From Opitutaceae bacterium (GTDB lineage: Bacteria > Verrucomicrobiota > Verrucomicrobiia > Opitutales > Opitutaceae): 64,000 nt of DNA. Both the position numbers and the translations under genes were made by a program. The stretch spans positions 20,153 through 84,152 of the forward strand of contig JAGOJU010000009.1 of NCBI GenBank assembly GCA_017994935.1. The letters run 5' to 3'. How positions within the stretch are numbered: position 1 is the first letter of the stretch; every line of letters begins with the position of its first letter. Below are positions 25,260 through 34,682 of this stretch, one piece after another. Under the pieces are notes generated by a model. The model had not been told where the DNA came from, did not search any database, and worked only from the letters and a program-made list of their open reading frames with translations.

Positions 25260-26741
25260 TCAACTGCGGCAATCCGCCGCCTTGAGCGGGTGATGTTGGA
25301 TCAGGCGAAGATAGTCGGCAAGCTCACACGCCGTTCTGTCAGCAGTCCAGCCTGCAACCTCGGCCATCCACCCAGCAACCTGCTTCGCGCGATGGCCGGC
25401 GTCGGCATGGTAGTAGTGCCAGCCGCTTCTGCGAATCATGACATCGGGAAGCGTGAGCGCCCATTCCCGGTTTACGAAGTGCGCAACGGATTCACTTGAA
25501 AAGGGAGCTGGAAGGATTCCGCTGAAGCGCACATCGTCCACCGGGAGAAGCGGCTCGCGTGCCGTGCGGCAGGGAACCGAGGGACGCCTGAGATGCTGGA
25601 AGAGCCTGTCGACGGTCTGCTCGGCCATGAGTCGGTAGGTCGTGAGTTTGCCTCCTGCGACATCCCACCAGGCGGGTTCGGGATTCAGGATCTGATGGGC
25701 GCGGGAGATGTCCGAAGGGGAGCCATCAGGATTGGCGATCAGGGGCCGCAGCCCGGCCCAGGTGCTGATGATATCGTCTTCCCGGAGGTGGAGCGCGGGG
25801 AAGGCAGAGTTAAGCGCCCTGAGGACGTACGCGACATCTTCGCCATGGGTTTCGACCGATTCCGGATCCCCGCGGTAGTCGGTATCCGTGGTGCCGATGA
25901 TCAGGCGTTCCCCCCAGGGAATGACGAAGAGGATGCGTTTTCCTTCGGTGATCACCACGGCGTCCGTGATGGGGAGACGGGCGCGGTCCACGACGATATG
26001 AATGCCCTTGCTCAGACGCAGCCGGACCGCGCTGTGGGCAAGTCCCTGTGCCCAGGGGCCGGTGGCATTGACGATGGTGCGCGCCCTCGTCTCAAACTCG
26101 CGGCCGGCACGTTCATCACGCAGCTGCGTGGCCCAGAGATCGTTCCTCCGCTGTGTGGAGACGAAGCGTGTGTAGTTCGAAACGAGCGCGCCGGCCGCAT
26201 TGGCTGACCTGAGTGTGTCGAGCACGAGGCGGGCATCATTGGTGAGCGCATCGAAATAGCGGACCGCACCCCGCAGACCGTCAGGATTCAATCCTGGGAT
26301 GATGCGGGTGACTTCAGCCGCGGAGTATCCACGGGATGCGCCGAAATTGCGGAAGCTGCAAAGGAGGTCGTAGAGTTTCACTCCCACCCGAAGCTGCCAG
26401 AGCGGGCGGCCACCGGGCCGGTAGGCGGGAAAGACAAATCCAAGCGGATCACCCAGATGAGGGGCGATGTCGCGCAGGACACGTTTCTCAAGGCTCGCTT
26501 CGCGGACGAGCCCGATGCGACCCTGCTCGAGATAACGAAGACCCCCGTGAAGGAGCCGGCTGGAACGCGAACTCGTGCCAAAGGCAAAATCGTGACGATC
26601 GACCAGGGCGGTGCGCAGGCCCCGCTGCGCAGCATCGCGTGCCACGCCGCTGCCGACGATTCCTCCGCCGATCACGAGGACATCAAACTCCCCGTGTTCG
26701 AGTTGATTCAGAGTCTCGGGTCGCGCTGTAATGGGATTCAT
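25260..26741 (-). CDS. glpD: FAD-dependent glycerol-3-phosphate dehydrogenase
   Basis: A 493-residue flavoenzyme that oxidises sn-glycerol 3-phosphate to dihydroxyacetone phosphate at the inner membrane and feeds quinones. The FAD motif VLVIGGGIVGSGVARDAAQRG starts at residue 21, followed by the GlpD signature SSRSSRLLHGGLRYLEQG. Later motifs such as RTIVNATGPWAQGL, GERLIIGTTDTDYRGDPE and GGKLTTYRLMAEQTVD confirm it. Length is normal. The ATG overlaps the stop of the HAD phosphatase gene by ATGA. Its placement after glycerol-1-phosphate dehydrogenase and an organophosphate antiporter supports a glycerol-phosphate role. Confidence 0.94.
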   Translation of the reverse strand: MNPITARPETLNQLEHGEFDVLVIGGGIVGSGVARDAAQRGLRTALVDRHDFAFGTSSRSSRLLHGGLRYLEQGRIGLVREASLEKRVLRDIAPHLGDPLGFVFPAYRPGGRPLWQLRVGVKLYDLLCSFRNFGASRGYSAAEVTRIIPGLNPDGLRGAVRYFDALTNDARLVLDTLRSANAAGALVSNYTRFVSTQRRNDLWATQLRDERAGREFETRARTIVNATGPWAQGLAHSAVRLRLSKGIHIVVDRARLPITDAVVITEGKRILFVIPWGERLIIGTTDTDYRGDPESVETHGEDVAYVLRALNSAFPALHLREDDIISTWAGLRPLIANPDGSPSDISRAHQILNPEPAWWDVAGGKLTTYRLMAEQTVDRLFQHLRRPSVPCRTAREPLLPVDDVRFSGILPAPFSSESVAHFVNREWALTLPDVMIRRSGWHYYHADAGHRAKQVAGWMAEVAGWTADRTACELADYLRLIQHHPLKAADCRS

Positions 26742-27604
26742 CCTTGAAAACGAAGGGATTCGAGCAGTCCGCCCAGCTCTGCGAGCGAGGGGACGACCAG
26801 ATCGGGCGCAACCTCGGCGCGCGCTGCCTCCTCAGCTGTTGCTTCGCCAGACAGCACCAGCACTCCGAGTGCGCCCGCGCGTTGCGCCATCAGGATGTCT
26901 GTGTAGATGCGGTCTCCGACCATCGCAACTTCGTGCGCCTTTAGGCGGTGTCTGTGCAATATGCCGCTCAGCATTTCGGGATCCGGTTTGCCGAGCGTGA
27001 TATCCGGCCGCCTTCCAGCGGCCTTTTCGATGGCCGCGCAAACGGATCCACAGTCGACCAGAATCGTCGGCTGGTCAGTCGGACACACAAAATCGGGATT
27101 GGTTGCGAAATAGGGCTTTCCCTGCCGGACCCACCAGCAGGCACGTCCGAGTCGCGAAAAGGTAAGCGTGGTGTCGAATGCGGCGACAATGGCGTCGGGT
27201 TCATCTCCGGCGTCATCGCGTGTGGATACGAAGCCCGCCGCCTCGAACTCGGCGATCATGCTCGGTGTCCCGAGGAGAAACAGCCGCCGGGCCATGGGCA
27301 AGTGTGTGCGCAGGCAGTCGATAGTCGCCTGAGTAGAGGTGTGCAGTTCCTCGCGCCGGGCCGACAGACCCATTTTCTGGAGATGGGCGAGGTAATCGTT
27401 CACGCTCTTCGACGGATTGTTCGTGAGGAAGGTGTAGCCGATACCCAGAGACTTCAGGCGCTGAAGAAACGGGAGTGTGAATGGGAACAGCGTTCCTCCC
27501 TTGTAGATGGTTCCGTCCATGTCCAGAGCCATGTGGCGGATGGAACGCAGTCTTTCGGGCGAGGCAGATGAAGCGGGAGCGCGTGGCGCTGCGACGGTGG
27601 TCAT
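26738..27604 (-). CDS. HAD-IIA sugar-phosphate phosphatase (NagD/AraL-like)
   Basis: A 288-residue HAD hydrolase. Motif I is LDMDGTIYKGG with nucleophile Asp28 and acid Asp30; motif II is FLTNNPSKSV; motif III/IV are TLGKPDPEML and MVGDRIYTDI. The C2-type cap between motifs II and III places it in subclass IIA with NagD, AraL and glycerol-phosphate phosphatases. In Bacillus subtilis araL lies next to araM, the same partner found two genes upstream here. A likely role is dephosphorylating a triose, glycerol or pentose phosphate in the cytoplasm. It is coupled to glpD by ATGA and follows the transporter gene by 9 nt. Confidence 0.88.
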   Translation of the reverse strand: MTTVAAPRAPASSASPERLRSIRHMALDMDGTIYKGGTLFPFTLPFLQRLKSLGIGYTFLTNNPSKSVNDYLAHLQKMGLSARREELHTSTQATIDCLRTHLPMARRLFLLGTPSMIAEFEAAGFVSTRDDAGDEPDAIVAAFDTTLTFSRLGRACWWVRQGKPYFATNPDFVCPTDQPTILVDCGSVCAAIEKAAGRRPDITLGKPDPEMLSGILHRHRLKAHEVAMVGDRIYTDILMAQRAGALGVLVLSGEATAEEAARAEVAPDLVVPSLAELGGLLESLRFQG

Positions 27605-27613
27605 TGGAGCGAA

Positions 27614-28906
27614 CTACTGTGTCTGTCCGTAGCCGTGGGCGCGCGCCGGCCACGCGAGGAGAAAAAGGAACGTGCCAATGGCCGCCGTCGCGACGAGGGC
27701 GCCGAGCGCCGTGCTCCAGCCAAAGTGCTGGGAAACGTATCCCAACCCCAGGCCGGAGAGGATCGTGCTCAGGTAGCCGAACAGGCCGGTGAAGCCCCCG
27801 GCTGTGCCGGCTGCGTGTTTTGTGGCAAGGTTCGCGGCGATGATGCCGACAAGGGCCTGCGGTCCGTAGATGAAGAATCCCGCACCGCCCAGGAGGCCTG
27901 CGGCCATCAGCGGAGAGAGTGACGGGATTTTCCAGAAAAGAAACAGGAAGATCCCGGCAAGCGCCATGCAGAAGACGCAGGTGCGTGAACCGCGGCCGCC
28001 GAAGATGCGGTCCGTTATCCACCCCATGGCAAGCATTCCAAGGATGCCAGCGATTTCAAACGCGGCCACCATCCAGCCGGCATGGCTGAGTGACACTCCT
28101 TTTGATTCGATCAGGAGCGTCGGCCCCCAATCGAGCACGCCGTAGCGAAATGTGTAGACGAAAAAGTTCGCGATGGCGACGATCCACATGTACGGGTTTC
28201 CGAAGACTTGGCGGCGTACGAAGCGCTTGAAATCCGCAGGAGCCTCCCCGCCGGATGTCGTTCCTTTTGAATCACTCACCTGGATTTCCGGAAGCCCTAC
28301 GGACCTGGGCGTATCGCGGAGTGCAAACCACAGGAACACGCATGCAAGGGTGGCGATCGCAGCGGGCGCAAAGAACGCCCATCGCCAGCCATAGCCAACC
28401 ACATAGCCGCAGAAGATCACGACCAGCGCCCCTCCGATGGAATGCGACGTGTTCCAGATCGACATCTTGGTGGCGAGTTCGTTCGGGTGATACCAATGCG
28501 TCATGAGCCGCGCGCAGGGAGGAAAGCCCATGCCCTGGACCCAGCCGTTCGCCATCCAGACGATTCCGAGGACAAGGACTGAGGAACTGAAGCCGAAGAG
28601 CACGTTGGCCGCCACGGACAGGAGCAGGCCCGTGATCATGAAGGTGCGCGCATTGGTGCGGTCTCCCAGGAAACCGTTGGCAAACTTGGAGACACCATAG
28701 AGCAGGCCGTGAAGGGTGAGGAAAAGTCCGAGATCCGATTTGGTGATGCCAAGGTCCTGTTGCATCGCGGGCATTGCGAGGCTCAGGTTCTTGCGCACGA
28801 AATAGTAGGCGGCGTAGCCGACCATGGTGGCGATGAGCGTGCGACGCTGCCAGTAGCGGAAACGGGCCTGCTCCGAAGAGGAATGAGCGATTTCGGGTGC
28901 GGACAT
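27614..28906 (-). CDS. Organophosphate:phosphate antiporter family MFS transporter (GlpT/UhpT-like)
   Basis: A 430-residue inner-membrane transporter with twelve predicted helices. ATMVGYAAYYFVRKNLSLAM is the OPA-family start motif, with the conserved Arg used for phosphate binding. KFANGFLGDRTNARTFM is the first cytoplasmic loop, NGWVQGMGFPPCARLMTHWY the central signature, and FVYTFRYGVLDWGPTLL holds the second key Arg. These proteins import glycerol-3-phosphate or hexose phosphate in exchange for phosphate. The operon context favours a glycerol-phosphate or polyol-phosphate substrate. Only 2 nt separate it from the upstream dehydrogenase gene. Confidence 0.9.
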   Translation of the reverse strand: MSAPEIAHSSSEQARFRYWQRRTLIATMVGYAAYYFVRKNLSLAMPAMQQDLGITKSDLGLFLTLHGLLYGVSKFANGFLGDRTNARTFMITGLLLSVAANVLFGFSSSVLVLGIVWMANGWVQGMGFPPCARLMTHWYHPNELATKMSIWNTSHSIGGALVVIFCGYVVGYGWRWAFFAPAAIATLACVFLWFALRDTPRSVGLPEIQVSDSKGTTSGGEAPADFKRFVRRQVFGNPYMWIVAIANFFVYTFRYGVLDWGPTLLIESKGVSLSHAGWMVAAFEIAGILGMLAMGWITDRIFGGRGSRTCVFCMALAGIFLFLFWKIPSLSPLMAAGLLGGAGFFIYGPQALVGIIAANLATKHAAGTAGGFTGLFGYLSTILSGLGLGYVSQHFGWSTALGALVATAAIGTFLFLLAWPARAHGYGQTQ

Positions 28907-28908
28907 GG

Positions 28909-30294
28909 TCAGGAGGCCCAGGGACCGCCGGGTCCGAACAGGGAATTGAGGCAGCGATCGAGCGACTGCGTGCGAATGGCAAGATCAAGGATCGTGAAGC
29001 GGCGTCGTATGAAATAAGCGCGATGGAACGTCTGGCGCAGGCGTTCCGATGTGAGCCCGAGTTCCAATGGCCGGGTGGGGGCGCCGACCCTTTCGAGGCG
29101 ACGGCGCAATTCCGCGAAAGGAACGAGCTGGGCGCGAAGCTGCTGGCATAGGACCGGCCAGCATTGGACAAGTCTTCCCAGCTGATCGCGCAACTGGTCA
29201 GGCGATACGTGCTTCGCACGAGTCTCCTGAAGCGCTGTGTCAAGGAAGTCATTTGCGGCGAACCTGCGCCGGATGTCGGTTTCCAATGCAGCCCAGTCCT
29301 GCCACATCGACACACACCGCTCAATGTCCACTTGCTCGAACGGAATCTTGAGCATCTCCTCGTAGAGCGAACTGATCGCGAGCGTTGCGAGACCCACCTT
29401 GAATCCGTGGGACGGAGCGTGCCCCAGATGAGTATGGTGCTCCATGTCCCACAGGTGGCTGAACTGGTGCTCCGCTCCGGATGCGGGGCGGCTCGACTTG
29501 GTCCATTGCATGGCGAAGCCTCCGAGCATCAGTCCCTCCACCAGGGCTTCGATCGCCTTCAACTCACCGCTATGGGCTCCCTCGGGGTTTTCCAAGGCCG
29601 CGCGCAGACCTCCCTGCACAATCGCCCAGGCGCGCGGTTCGATGGGCTCGACCCCCAGGGCGTGCGCGATCAGCCAGTCCGCGCCCGCCGTGATCTTTGC
29701 CTGAAGGTCGGCGAATCCGGATGCCGTCATTTCGGAAGGCGCATGACGGAGGATTTCGAGATCGGCGAGAACCGCGCGTGGAGCGGGACAGTTGAAGGTC
29801 TGTTTGGCGCCTTGGTAGGTGATCGAGGCTCCGAATGCCGTGTACCCATCCATCGAGGCCGCCGTGCTGACGCACATGTAGGGGCGATCCACCCGGTGCG
29901 ATGCGAGCTTTACAAGGTCATTGATGGTTCCCGAACCGACCGCCACGGCGATGGCATTCGATTGCCGAAGAACCGGCTCCAGGCTTTCGACAAACCGGAA
30001 TTCCGCGTGGAGATCCGGATCCGCGATAATGAAGGCAGGTGCTTCTGCGAGCCCGGCAGCGTGAAGCTTCTGATCAACGGTTTTACCGGCGACACGATAC
30101 GTTGTTGGATCACACACCACGATGGCCTTGCGCCCGGGAAATTGCCGTTGAAAAACACCGACGACCTCGGTGCTGGCGCCTGGAGAGAGCAGGAGCTCCT
30201 TGGTTTCAGAGGCAGCTGCGAGCGCCTCGGCCAGGGATTGCCTGGGGGGCGGAATGAGAGGGGGAGGAAGCGACGGGGTCGCTTGAACGCGCAT
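28909..30294 (-). CDS. araM: sn-Glycerol-1-phosphate dehydrogenase (AraM/EgsA-like)
   Basis: A 461-residue iron-alcohol-dehydrogenase-type enzyme. It is expected to interconvert dihydroxyacetone phosphate and sn-glycerol 1-phosphate with NAD(P)H. VAVGSGTINDLVKLASH and CVSTAASMDGYTAFGA are the nucleotide- and substrate-site motifs; ADLQAKITAGADW, SGAEHQFSHLWDMEH and LGHAPSHGFKVG supply the metal-binding Asp and His residues. B. subtilis AraM makes the G1P backbone of archaeal-type ether lipids. The enantiomer assigned here rests on family resemblance. No GGGP synthase is nearby, so a catabolic role for G1P-containing compounds is equally possible. It is the first enzyme gene after the SorC regulator. 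Confidence 0.88.
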   Translation of the reverse strand: MRVQATPSLPPPLIPPPRQSLAEALAAASETKELLLSPGASTEVVGVFQRQFPGRKAIVVCDPTTYRVAGKTVDQKLHAAGLAEAPAFIIADPDLHAEFRFVESLEPVLRQSNAIAVAVGSGTINDLVKLASHRVDRPYMCVSTAASMDGYTAFGASITYQGAKQTFNCPAPRAVLADLEILRHAPSEMTASGFADLQAKITAGADWLIAHALGVEPIEPRAWAIVQGGLRAALENPEGAHSGELKAIEALVEGLMLGGFAMQWTKSSRPASGAEHQFSHLWDMEHHTHLGHAPSHGFKVGLATLAISSLYEEMLKIPFEQVDIERCVSMWQDWAALETDIRRRFAANDFLDTALQETRAKHVSPDQLRDQLGRLVQCWPVLCQQLRAQLVPFAELRRRLERVGAPTRPLELGLTSERLRQTFHRAYFIRRRFTILDLAIRTQSLDRCLNSLFGPGGPWAS

Positions 30295-30335
30295 GGGATT
30301 GATTCGGTTTTCCGGTATGGATGCCCTGTCGACGC

Positions 30336-31322
30336 CTACTTCCTTTTTGGTTTCGGCTTTCTGGTAGAGGCGGAAGCAGGGAGCGCGAGGAGCGCAAGCG
30401 CGCCCGATTCATCGATGATGAGCCCCTTCAGCAGTTGTCCCTGGATCGCAGCCGCGATTGCCGCTGAACGGTCGCTGCCTGAGACAACGCCGATGGTCAG
30501 CGGGATTCGCCGGAGCTGGCTCGTCTCCGCACTCATGACCTGGTCGCGCCAGACCGTGGGGCACTCGGTCCCATTGGCGTCAAAGAAACGCCCGCACATT
30601 TCTCCGGTTGCACCGGCGTCACGAAGGTCCCTGATATTTGCGGGCGTGAGCGCTCCGCGTTCGACAAAGACCGAATTCTCCAGCGTGCCGAGCCCCACGA
30701 TGGCCACCTGGGCGCGATCCAGATGTTCGTGCACCGCGCGAACCTGCGGCAGCCTGAGGAGCGCGTCCCGGGTTCGTTTTTCCGGGATATAGGCGGGGAC
30801 GTTGAGCGCGAGGAAGCTGCCTCCCAGTCGGTGCGCCACAACCCGGCCGACCTCCTGGGCGTCAAAGGCGCTGACCGTTGAATCCACGCTGCCCATGGCC
30901 TGAACGACGGTCAGGGCCTTGTTGCGGGGCTCCGGAAGATGATGCACAAGTTCGTAGATCGTGCGTCCGCCGGCGATGGCGACCACATCACCTGGCTTGA
31001 TGAGTGAGTCCAGGGTCGCCGACGCGAAGTGCCCGACCGCGCGCCTGAGATCCGTGGCGGTGAGGCCCTCCAGTGCCTTGATGACAACCACGGTATCGAG
31101 ATGGAAGCGCGACCGGATGCGGGCCTCAAGGTCGGCATGCCGGGGATCGTAGTCAGACACGGTGATCCGGACAATTCCACGTTCCCGTGCGAGGGCGAGC
31201 AGGCGCGAGACCTTGGCCTGGGAGACCTTGACGAATTTTGCGACCTCGTTCTGGCCCAGCCCGTCGATGTAGTACAAGCGGGCCGCGAGACGGAGGCGGT
31301 CATCGGAATAGGTGTTCGACAT
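30336..31322 (-). CDS. SorC-family transcriptional regulator
   Basis: A 328-residue regulator. The N-terminal helix-turn-helix reads LGQNEVAKFVKVSQAKVSRLL (about residues 22-42, quoted in part here as QNEVAKFVKVSQAKVSRL). The C-terminal sugar-phosphate-binding domain has GDVVAIAGGRTIYELVHHL, VVQAMGS and VAIVGLGTLENS, matching the DeoR/CggR/SorC group, which senses phosphorylated sugars. It starts the minus-strand operon, 41 nt before araM, and is divergent from a TonB receptor. An operator-like palindrome lies 130 nt upstream. It most likely controls the operon, and perhaps the receptor, in response to a polyol or sugar phosphate. Confidence 0.9.
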   Translation of the reverse strand: MSNTYSDDRLRLAARLYYIDGLGQNEVAKFVKVSQAKVSRLLALARERGIVRITVSDYDPRHADLEARIRSRFHLDTVVVIKALEGLTATDLRRAVGHFASATLDSLIKPGDVVAIAGGRTIYELVHHLPEPRNKALTVVQAMGSVDSTVSAFDAQEVGRVVAHRLGGSFLALNVPAYIPEKRTRDALLRLPQVRAVHEHLDRAQVAIVGLGTLENSVFVERGALTPANIRDLRDAGATGEMCGRFFDANGTECPTVWRDQVMSAETSQLRRIPLTIGVVSGSDRSAAIAAAIQGQLLKGLIIDESGALALLALPASASTRKPKPKRK

Positions 31323-31451
31323 GGCGTTTGGAAACGGGAAGTGAAGGAAAGGACGACGGGGCCAGTCAATTGTCGGACCGGGGCAAAGAAGAAAATCTGA
31401 AAGGCTCGCTTGACATGTCGGATCTGGAGTGGCTGAAATGGAATCAGGATG

Positions 31452-31467
31452 CTGAATAGTTATTCAG
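31452..31467. promoter_or_regulatory. Operator-like palindrome CTGAATA-GT-TATTCAG between SorC regulator and TonB receptor
   Basis: Seven-base arms CTGAATA and TATTCAG are perfectly complementary around a 2-nt centre. The site lies 130 nt upstream of the SorC gene and 147 nt upstream of the TonB receptor, the expected place for an autoregulatory operator shared by divergent genes. A TTGACA hexamer on the plus strand at 31410-31415 may be a -35 element for the receptor. Binding by the SorC protein is inference. Confidence 0.55.
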
Positions 31468-31613
31468 TCAAGCGAAACCCAAGAACACCTCAAAATTTCC
31501 TCAACCCCATGATTGCCCCTCTGTGAGGGTCCGACTCCGGACGATTCCGTGTGGTCCGCACGTTCACTCCGCAGGCTCCCTGCTCCTCGCACATAATCTT
31601 GAATCCTACCGCC

Positions 31614-34600
31614 ATGACATCCCTGACAAAATCCGGCTACGCCGTTTCCCTTCCGAGGAGTTTCCTTCAGCTCCTTGCCGTTCTCCTCTCGTTCGCGACA
31701 GCGTTGCATGCGCAGACCTCTTCAACTGGGGGCGTTCGCGGCCGGGTGTTCAATGTTGCCACGAATGAGTACATCCGCAACGCGGAGGTCCGGGTCGAGG
31801 GCACACCCCTGGTTGTCTATTCGACCGATGGCGGTGCCTTCGTCATCACGGGTGTGCCTGCGGGGGAGGCCACTCTGGTGACGAGCTACACGGGACTGCA
31901 GGAGACCCGTGCGACAGTGACAATTGTCGCCGGTCAGATAGCGGCTCTTGACCTGAACCTCAAGGAGCTCTCCTACGGGGCGGCAGGCGACAAGGTCATC
32001 ACACTGGAGAAGTTCGAGGTGGCGGACACCCGGAGCGGGCAGGCAAAGGCGATCATGGAGCGCCGGGCCTCCCTCAATGCCAAGAACGTCGTTGCCGCCG
32101 ACAACTACGGCGAGCTGACCATGGGTGACGTCGGCGAATTCATGAAGTCGATGCCCGGTCTCTCCCTTGACTACACGGAGGTCGATGCCACCCAGGTCCG
32201 CATCGGAGGGCTCGATCCCAAGTATGCGACCTTCACGACGGACGGTGCCCGCATGGCCACCGCGACGTCGAACAACAATGCCGGCCGACAGAACTCCTTC
32301 GAGCAGATGTCCATCACGGGCATCGAGGCCATCGAGTTCAACAACACGCTGACCGCCCGCATGGACGCTGACGCTCCTGCCGGCACCATCAATCTGCGCA
32401 GCAAGTATGCCTTCCAGCGTAAGAGCCGCTCCATCATTTTCCAGGTGTACGGCGTCGGCACTTCTGATGCCGATTTCCGGCGTGAATACTTTCCCGACGA
32501 CACGAAGCACAAGCGGATTTTCCCGTCCGGTCAGTTTGGCTACGCCGACATCTTTCTCGATGGCCGTCTCGGCATCGAATTCAACACGAGCTACAACGCC
32601 AACTTCGTGCAGCAGGATCGCGTCCAGATGCGCTACAACTACAACACTGCCGCAACTGCCACGAAACCGGCTGTCACACCGGAGAACCCCCAACTGAATG
32701 ACGTCATGTTCCGCCCCGGTCCGAAAGAGACCACACGGCAGGCGGTCAACCTGAGCGTCGACTACCGGTTGACTCCTGAGCTGACGCTCTCCTGGCGCAG
32801 CACGTACTCGTTTTACGATGTCGAGTACGTCAACCAGTACACGTACCTCTACGCTCCCGTGGCAACCCAGCCGGGGACCAGTTCGATCACCCACCTGGTT
32901 GCCAATCCCGTGAACGCCACCACCGGTGCTGCAGTTACGGGTGGCAGCAGTCCTCGTTTCCGCACGGAGTATTCCCATCGCTATGCAGGAACGCCTGCCA
33001 TCCTTATTGCCCCCAAGCTCGAATACAAGGGCAACTCCTGGGAGGTCAGCTTCCGCCCCAGCTACGCCAAATCGCAATTCAAGTTTCGCGACATCAGCAA
33101 AGGCTTCTTCCAGCGCACGGACACCTGGATCACGCGGATCGGATTCACCGCCGATCGCCCGTCAGAAAACTCGCCGACCTGGACCCTCAAGCAGACCGCC
33201 GGCCGCCCTTGGGGCGACCCGACGAGCGTGAATCGCGACGACGCCATTGGAATCAATGTCCGCAATCCCGAATCCACTGCCTCCAACGAGCAGTTTGTTG
33301 GCAACCTCGACGTGAAGAAACAGCTCAATGTCCGCGGAGCGCCGGTCACTCTCATGACCGGCATCGGTCAGCGATCCAACGAATGGAAGACAAACGAAGG
33401 TGCGTACCGCGCCTTTACCTACTTGGGCCCCACCGGGTCCCAGACCGCTCCCGAGGCGATTGTTCCTGCGACACAGAACTACAAGTTCGACCTCAATCTC
33501 GATGGCAGGGGCGGAAATGTCACGGCGCAGAATTTCCGCGCGGACAGTAACTATGGGCTGTATGAAATCTACAAGCAGCATCCCGACTGGTTCAGGCCCG
33601 ACACCACTGGCAATCTGACGCGCCAGTACCAGAACAACAAGAAGATCAATGAGGAGATCAGCGCCGCCTATCTCGAGGGGCAGACGCAATATGGGAAGGC
33701 CCGGTTCGACCTGGGACTTCGCTTCGAGAAGACCAAGACCGAATCCCTGGTGGCGGATGCGCGCGCGGACAAGGATGTTGTCGCTGCCGGTTACGCGCTC
33801 AACACGGTCGAGGGCATCCGTTACAAATACCGCGACGGACAGCAAAAAACCCGTCGCGGCAATTACGATGACTGGTTCCTCAGCGGCGGCGTGAAATACG
33901 ACATCACAAGGAAACTCAGCGCACAAGCCGCCTTCAGCGACTCCATTCTCCGTCCCGACTATGGCAACCTTGGGGGCGTGGTCACAATCAATGACAGCAC
34001 CCAGGTCGTCAGCATACCAAATCCCGAGCTGAGGCCGGAGCACTCGACCAAGTACTATGCCGGCCTCATGTATTCTCTGGAGCCCGCCGGCAACATCGGC
34101 CTGTCGTACTATGAGCTCGCAGTGGACGATCTGCAGCAGCCTGCGACTCCGATCAATCCGGAGGAGGCAGGATTCAGTCCCGAAGACTATCCGGGGTATA
34201 CCTTCACCAGCACCATCAATGGCGAAGGAACCTTCAAGACAAAGGGCCTCGTTGCGGAGTACAGCCAGCAGATGACTTTCCTGCCAGGCGCGCTCAAGGG
34301 TCTCAGTCTCTACGGATCCATGACCCGGGTCATTGCGGACCGGGAGCGCGTCAATGTTCCCAACCGTTCAGCCAACTGGGGACTGCGTTACCGCTATGGC
34401 CGTTTCAACGTCCAGATCAACGGCACCTGGACGACGATGTATCGCATCGGCAACATCAATGATGCGCTCACCACCAACAACACGGGCATCCGATGGCTTG
34501 CCGCGCGCGAAATGTGGAACGTCAGTGCAGGATTCAGGCTCACGAAGCATTTCGATCTCATGCTTTCGGGCCGCAACATCTTCAACGAACCCTCCATTCA

Positions 34601-34682
34601 ATACACGAATGTTCCCGGCCGTGTCTATCTCTACGACGTCTATGGCTCGCTGTGGAGTGCCGGCATCCGGGGCTCCTTCTGA
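31614..34682 (+). CDS. TonB-dependent receptor with N-terminal carboxypeptidase-regulatory domain
   Basis: A 1022-residue outer-membrane receptor. A signal peptide ends near LHAQ (residue 34). GGVRGRVFNVATNEYIRNAEV to about residue 115 is a carboxypeptidase-regulatory-like beta domain. A TonB-box-like ITLEKFEVAD at about 128 precedes the plug (VVAADNYGELTMGDVGEFMK, VRIGGLDPKYATFTTDG). The remainder is a beta barrel ending in WSAGIRGSF, with the terminal aromatic residue used for outer-membrane insertion. This architecture is greatly expanded in Opitutaceae and imports glycans or metal chelates. No SusD-like protein adjoins. It is divergent from the SorC regulator across a palindrome, so its substrate may relate to the polyol-phosphate operon. 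Confidence 0.92.
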   Translation: MTSLTKSGYAVSLPRSFLQLLAVLLSFATALHAQTSSTGGVRGRVFNVATNEYIRNAEVRVEGTPLVVYSTDGGAFVITGVPAGEATLVTSYTGLQETRATVTIVAGQIAALDLNLKELSYGAAGDKVITLEKFEVADTRSGQAKAIMERRASLNAKNVVAADNYGELTMGDVGEFMKSMPGLSLDYTEVDATQVRIGGLDPKYATFTTDGARMATATSNNNAGRQNSFEQMSITGIEAIEFNNTLTARMDADAPAGTINLRSKYAFQRKSRSIIFQVYGVGTSDADFRREYFPDDTKHKRIFPSGQFGYADIFLDGRLGIEFNTSYNANFVQQDRVQMRYNYNTAATATKPAVTPENPQLNDVMFRPGPKETTRQAVNLSVDYRLTPELTLSWRSTYSFYDVEYVNQYTYLYAPVATQPGTSSITHLVANPVNATTGAAVTGGSSPRFRTEYSHRYAGTPAILIAPKLEYKGNSWEVSFRPSYAKSQFKFRDISKGFFQRTDTWITRIGFTADRPSENSPTWTLKQTAGRPWGDPTSVNRDDAIGINVRNPESTASNEQFVGNLDVKKQLNVRGAPVTLMTGIGQRSNEWKTNEGAYRAFTYLGPTGSQTAPEAIVPATQNYKFDLNLDGRGGNVTAQNFRADSNYGLYEIYKQHPDWFRPDTTGNLTRQYQNNKKINEEISAAYLEGQTQYGKARFDLGLRFEKTKTESLVADARADKDVVAAGYALNTVEGIRYKYRDGQQKTRRGNYDDWFLSGGVKYDITRKLSAQAAFSDSILRPDYGNLGGVVTINDSTQVVSIPNPELRPEHSTKYYAGLMYSLEPAGNIGLSYYELAVDDLQQPATPINPEEAGFSPEDYPGYTFTSTINGEGTFKTKGLVAEYSQQMTFLPGALKGLSLYGSMTRVIADRERVNVPNRSANWGLRYRYGRFNVQINGTWTTMYRIGNINDALTTNNTGIRWLAAREMWNVSAGFRLTKHFDLMLSGRNIFNEPSIQYTNVPGRVYLYDVYGSLWSAGIRGSF

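Noticed and set aside
31722..33077. Minus-strand frame (451 codons) inside the TonB receptor
   Set aside because: The receptor frame is continuous with signal, plug and barrel; the antisense frame has no motif.
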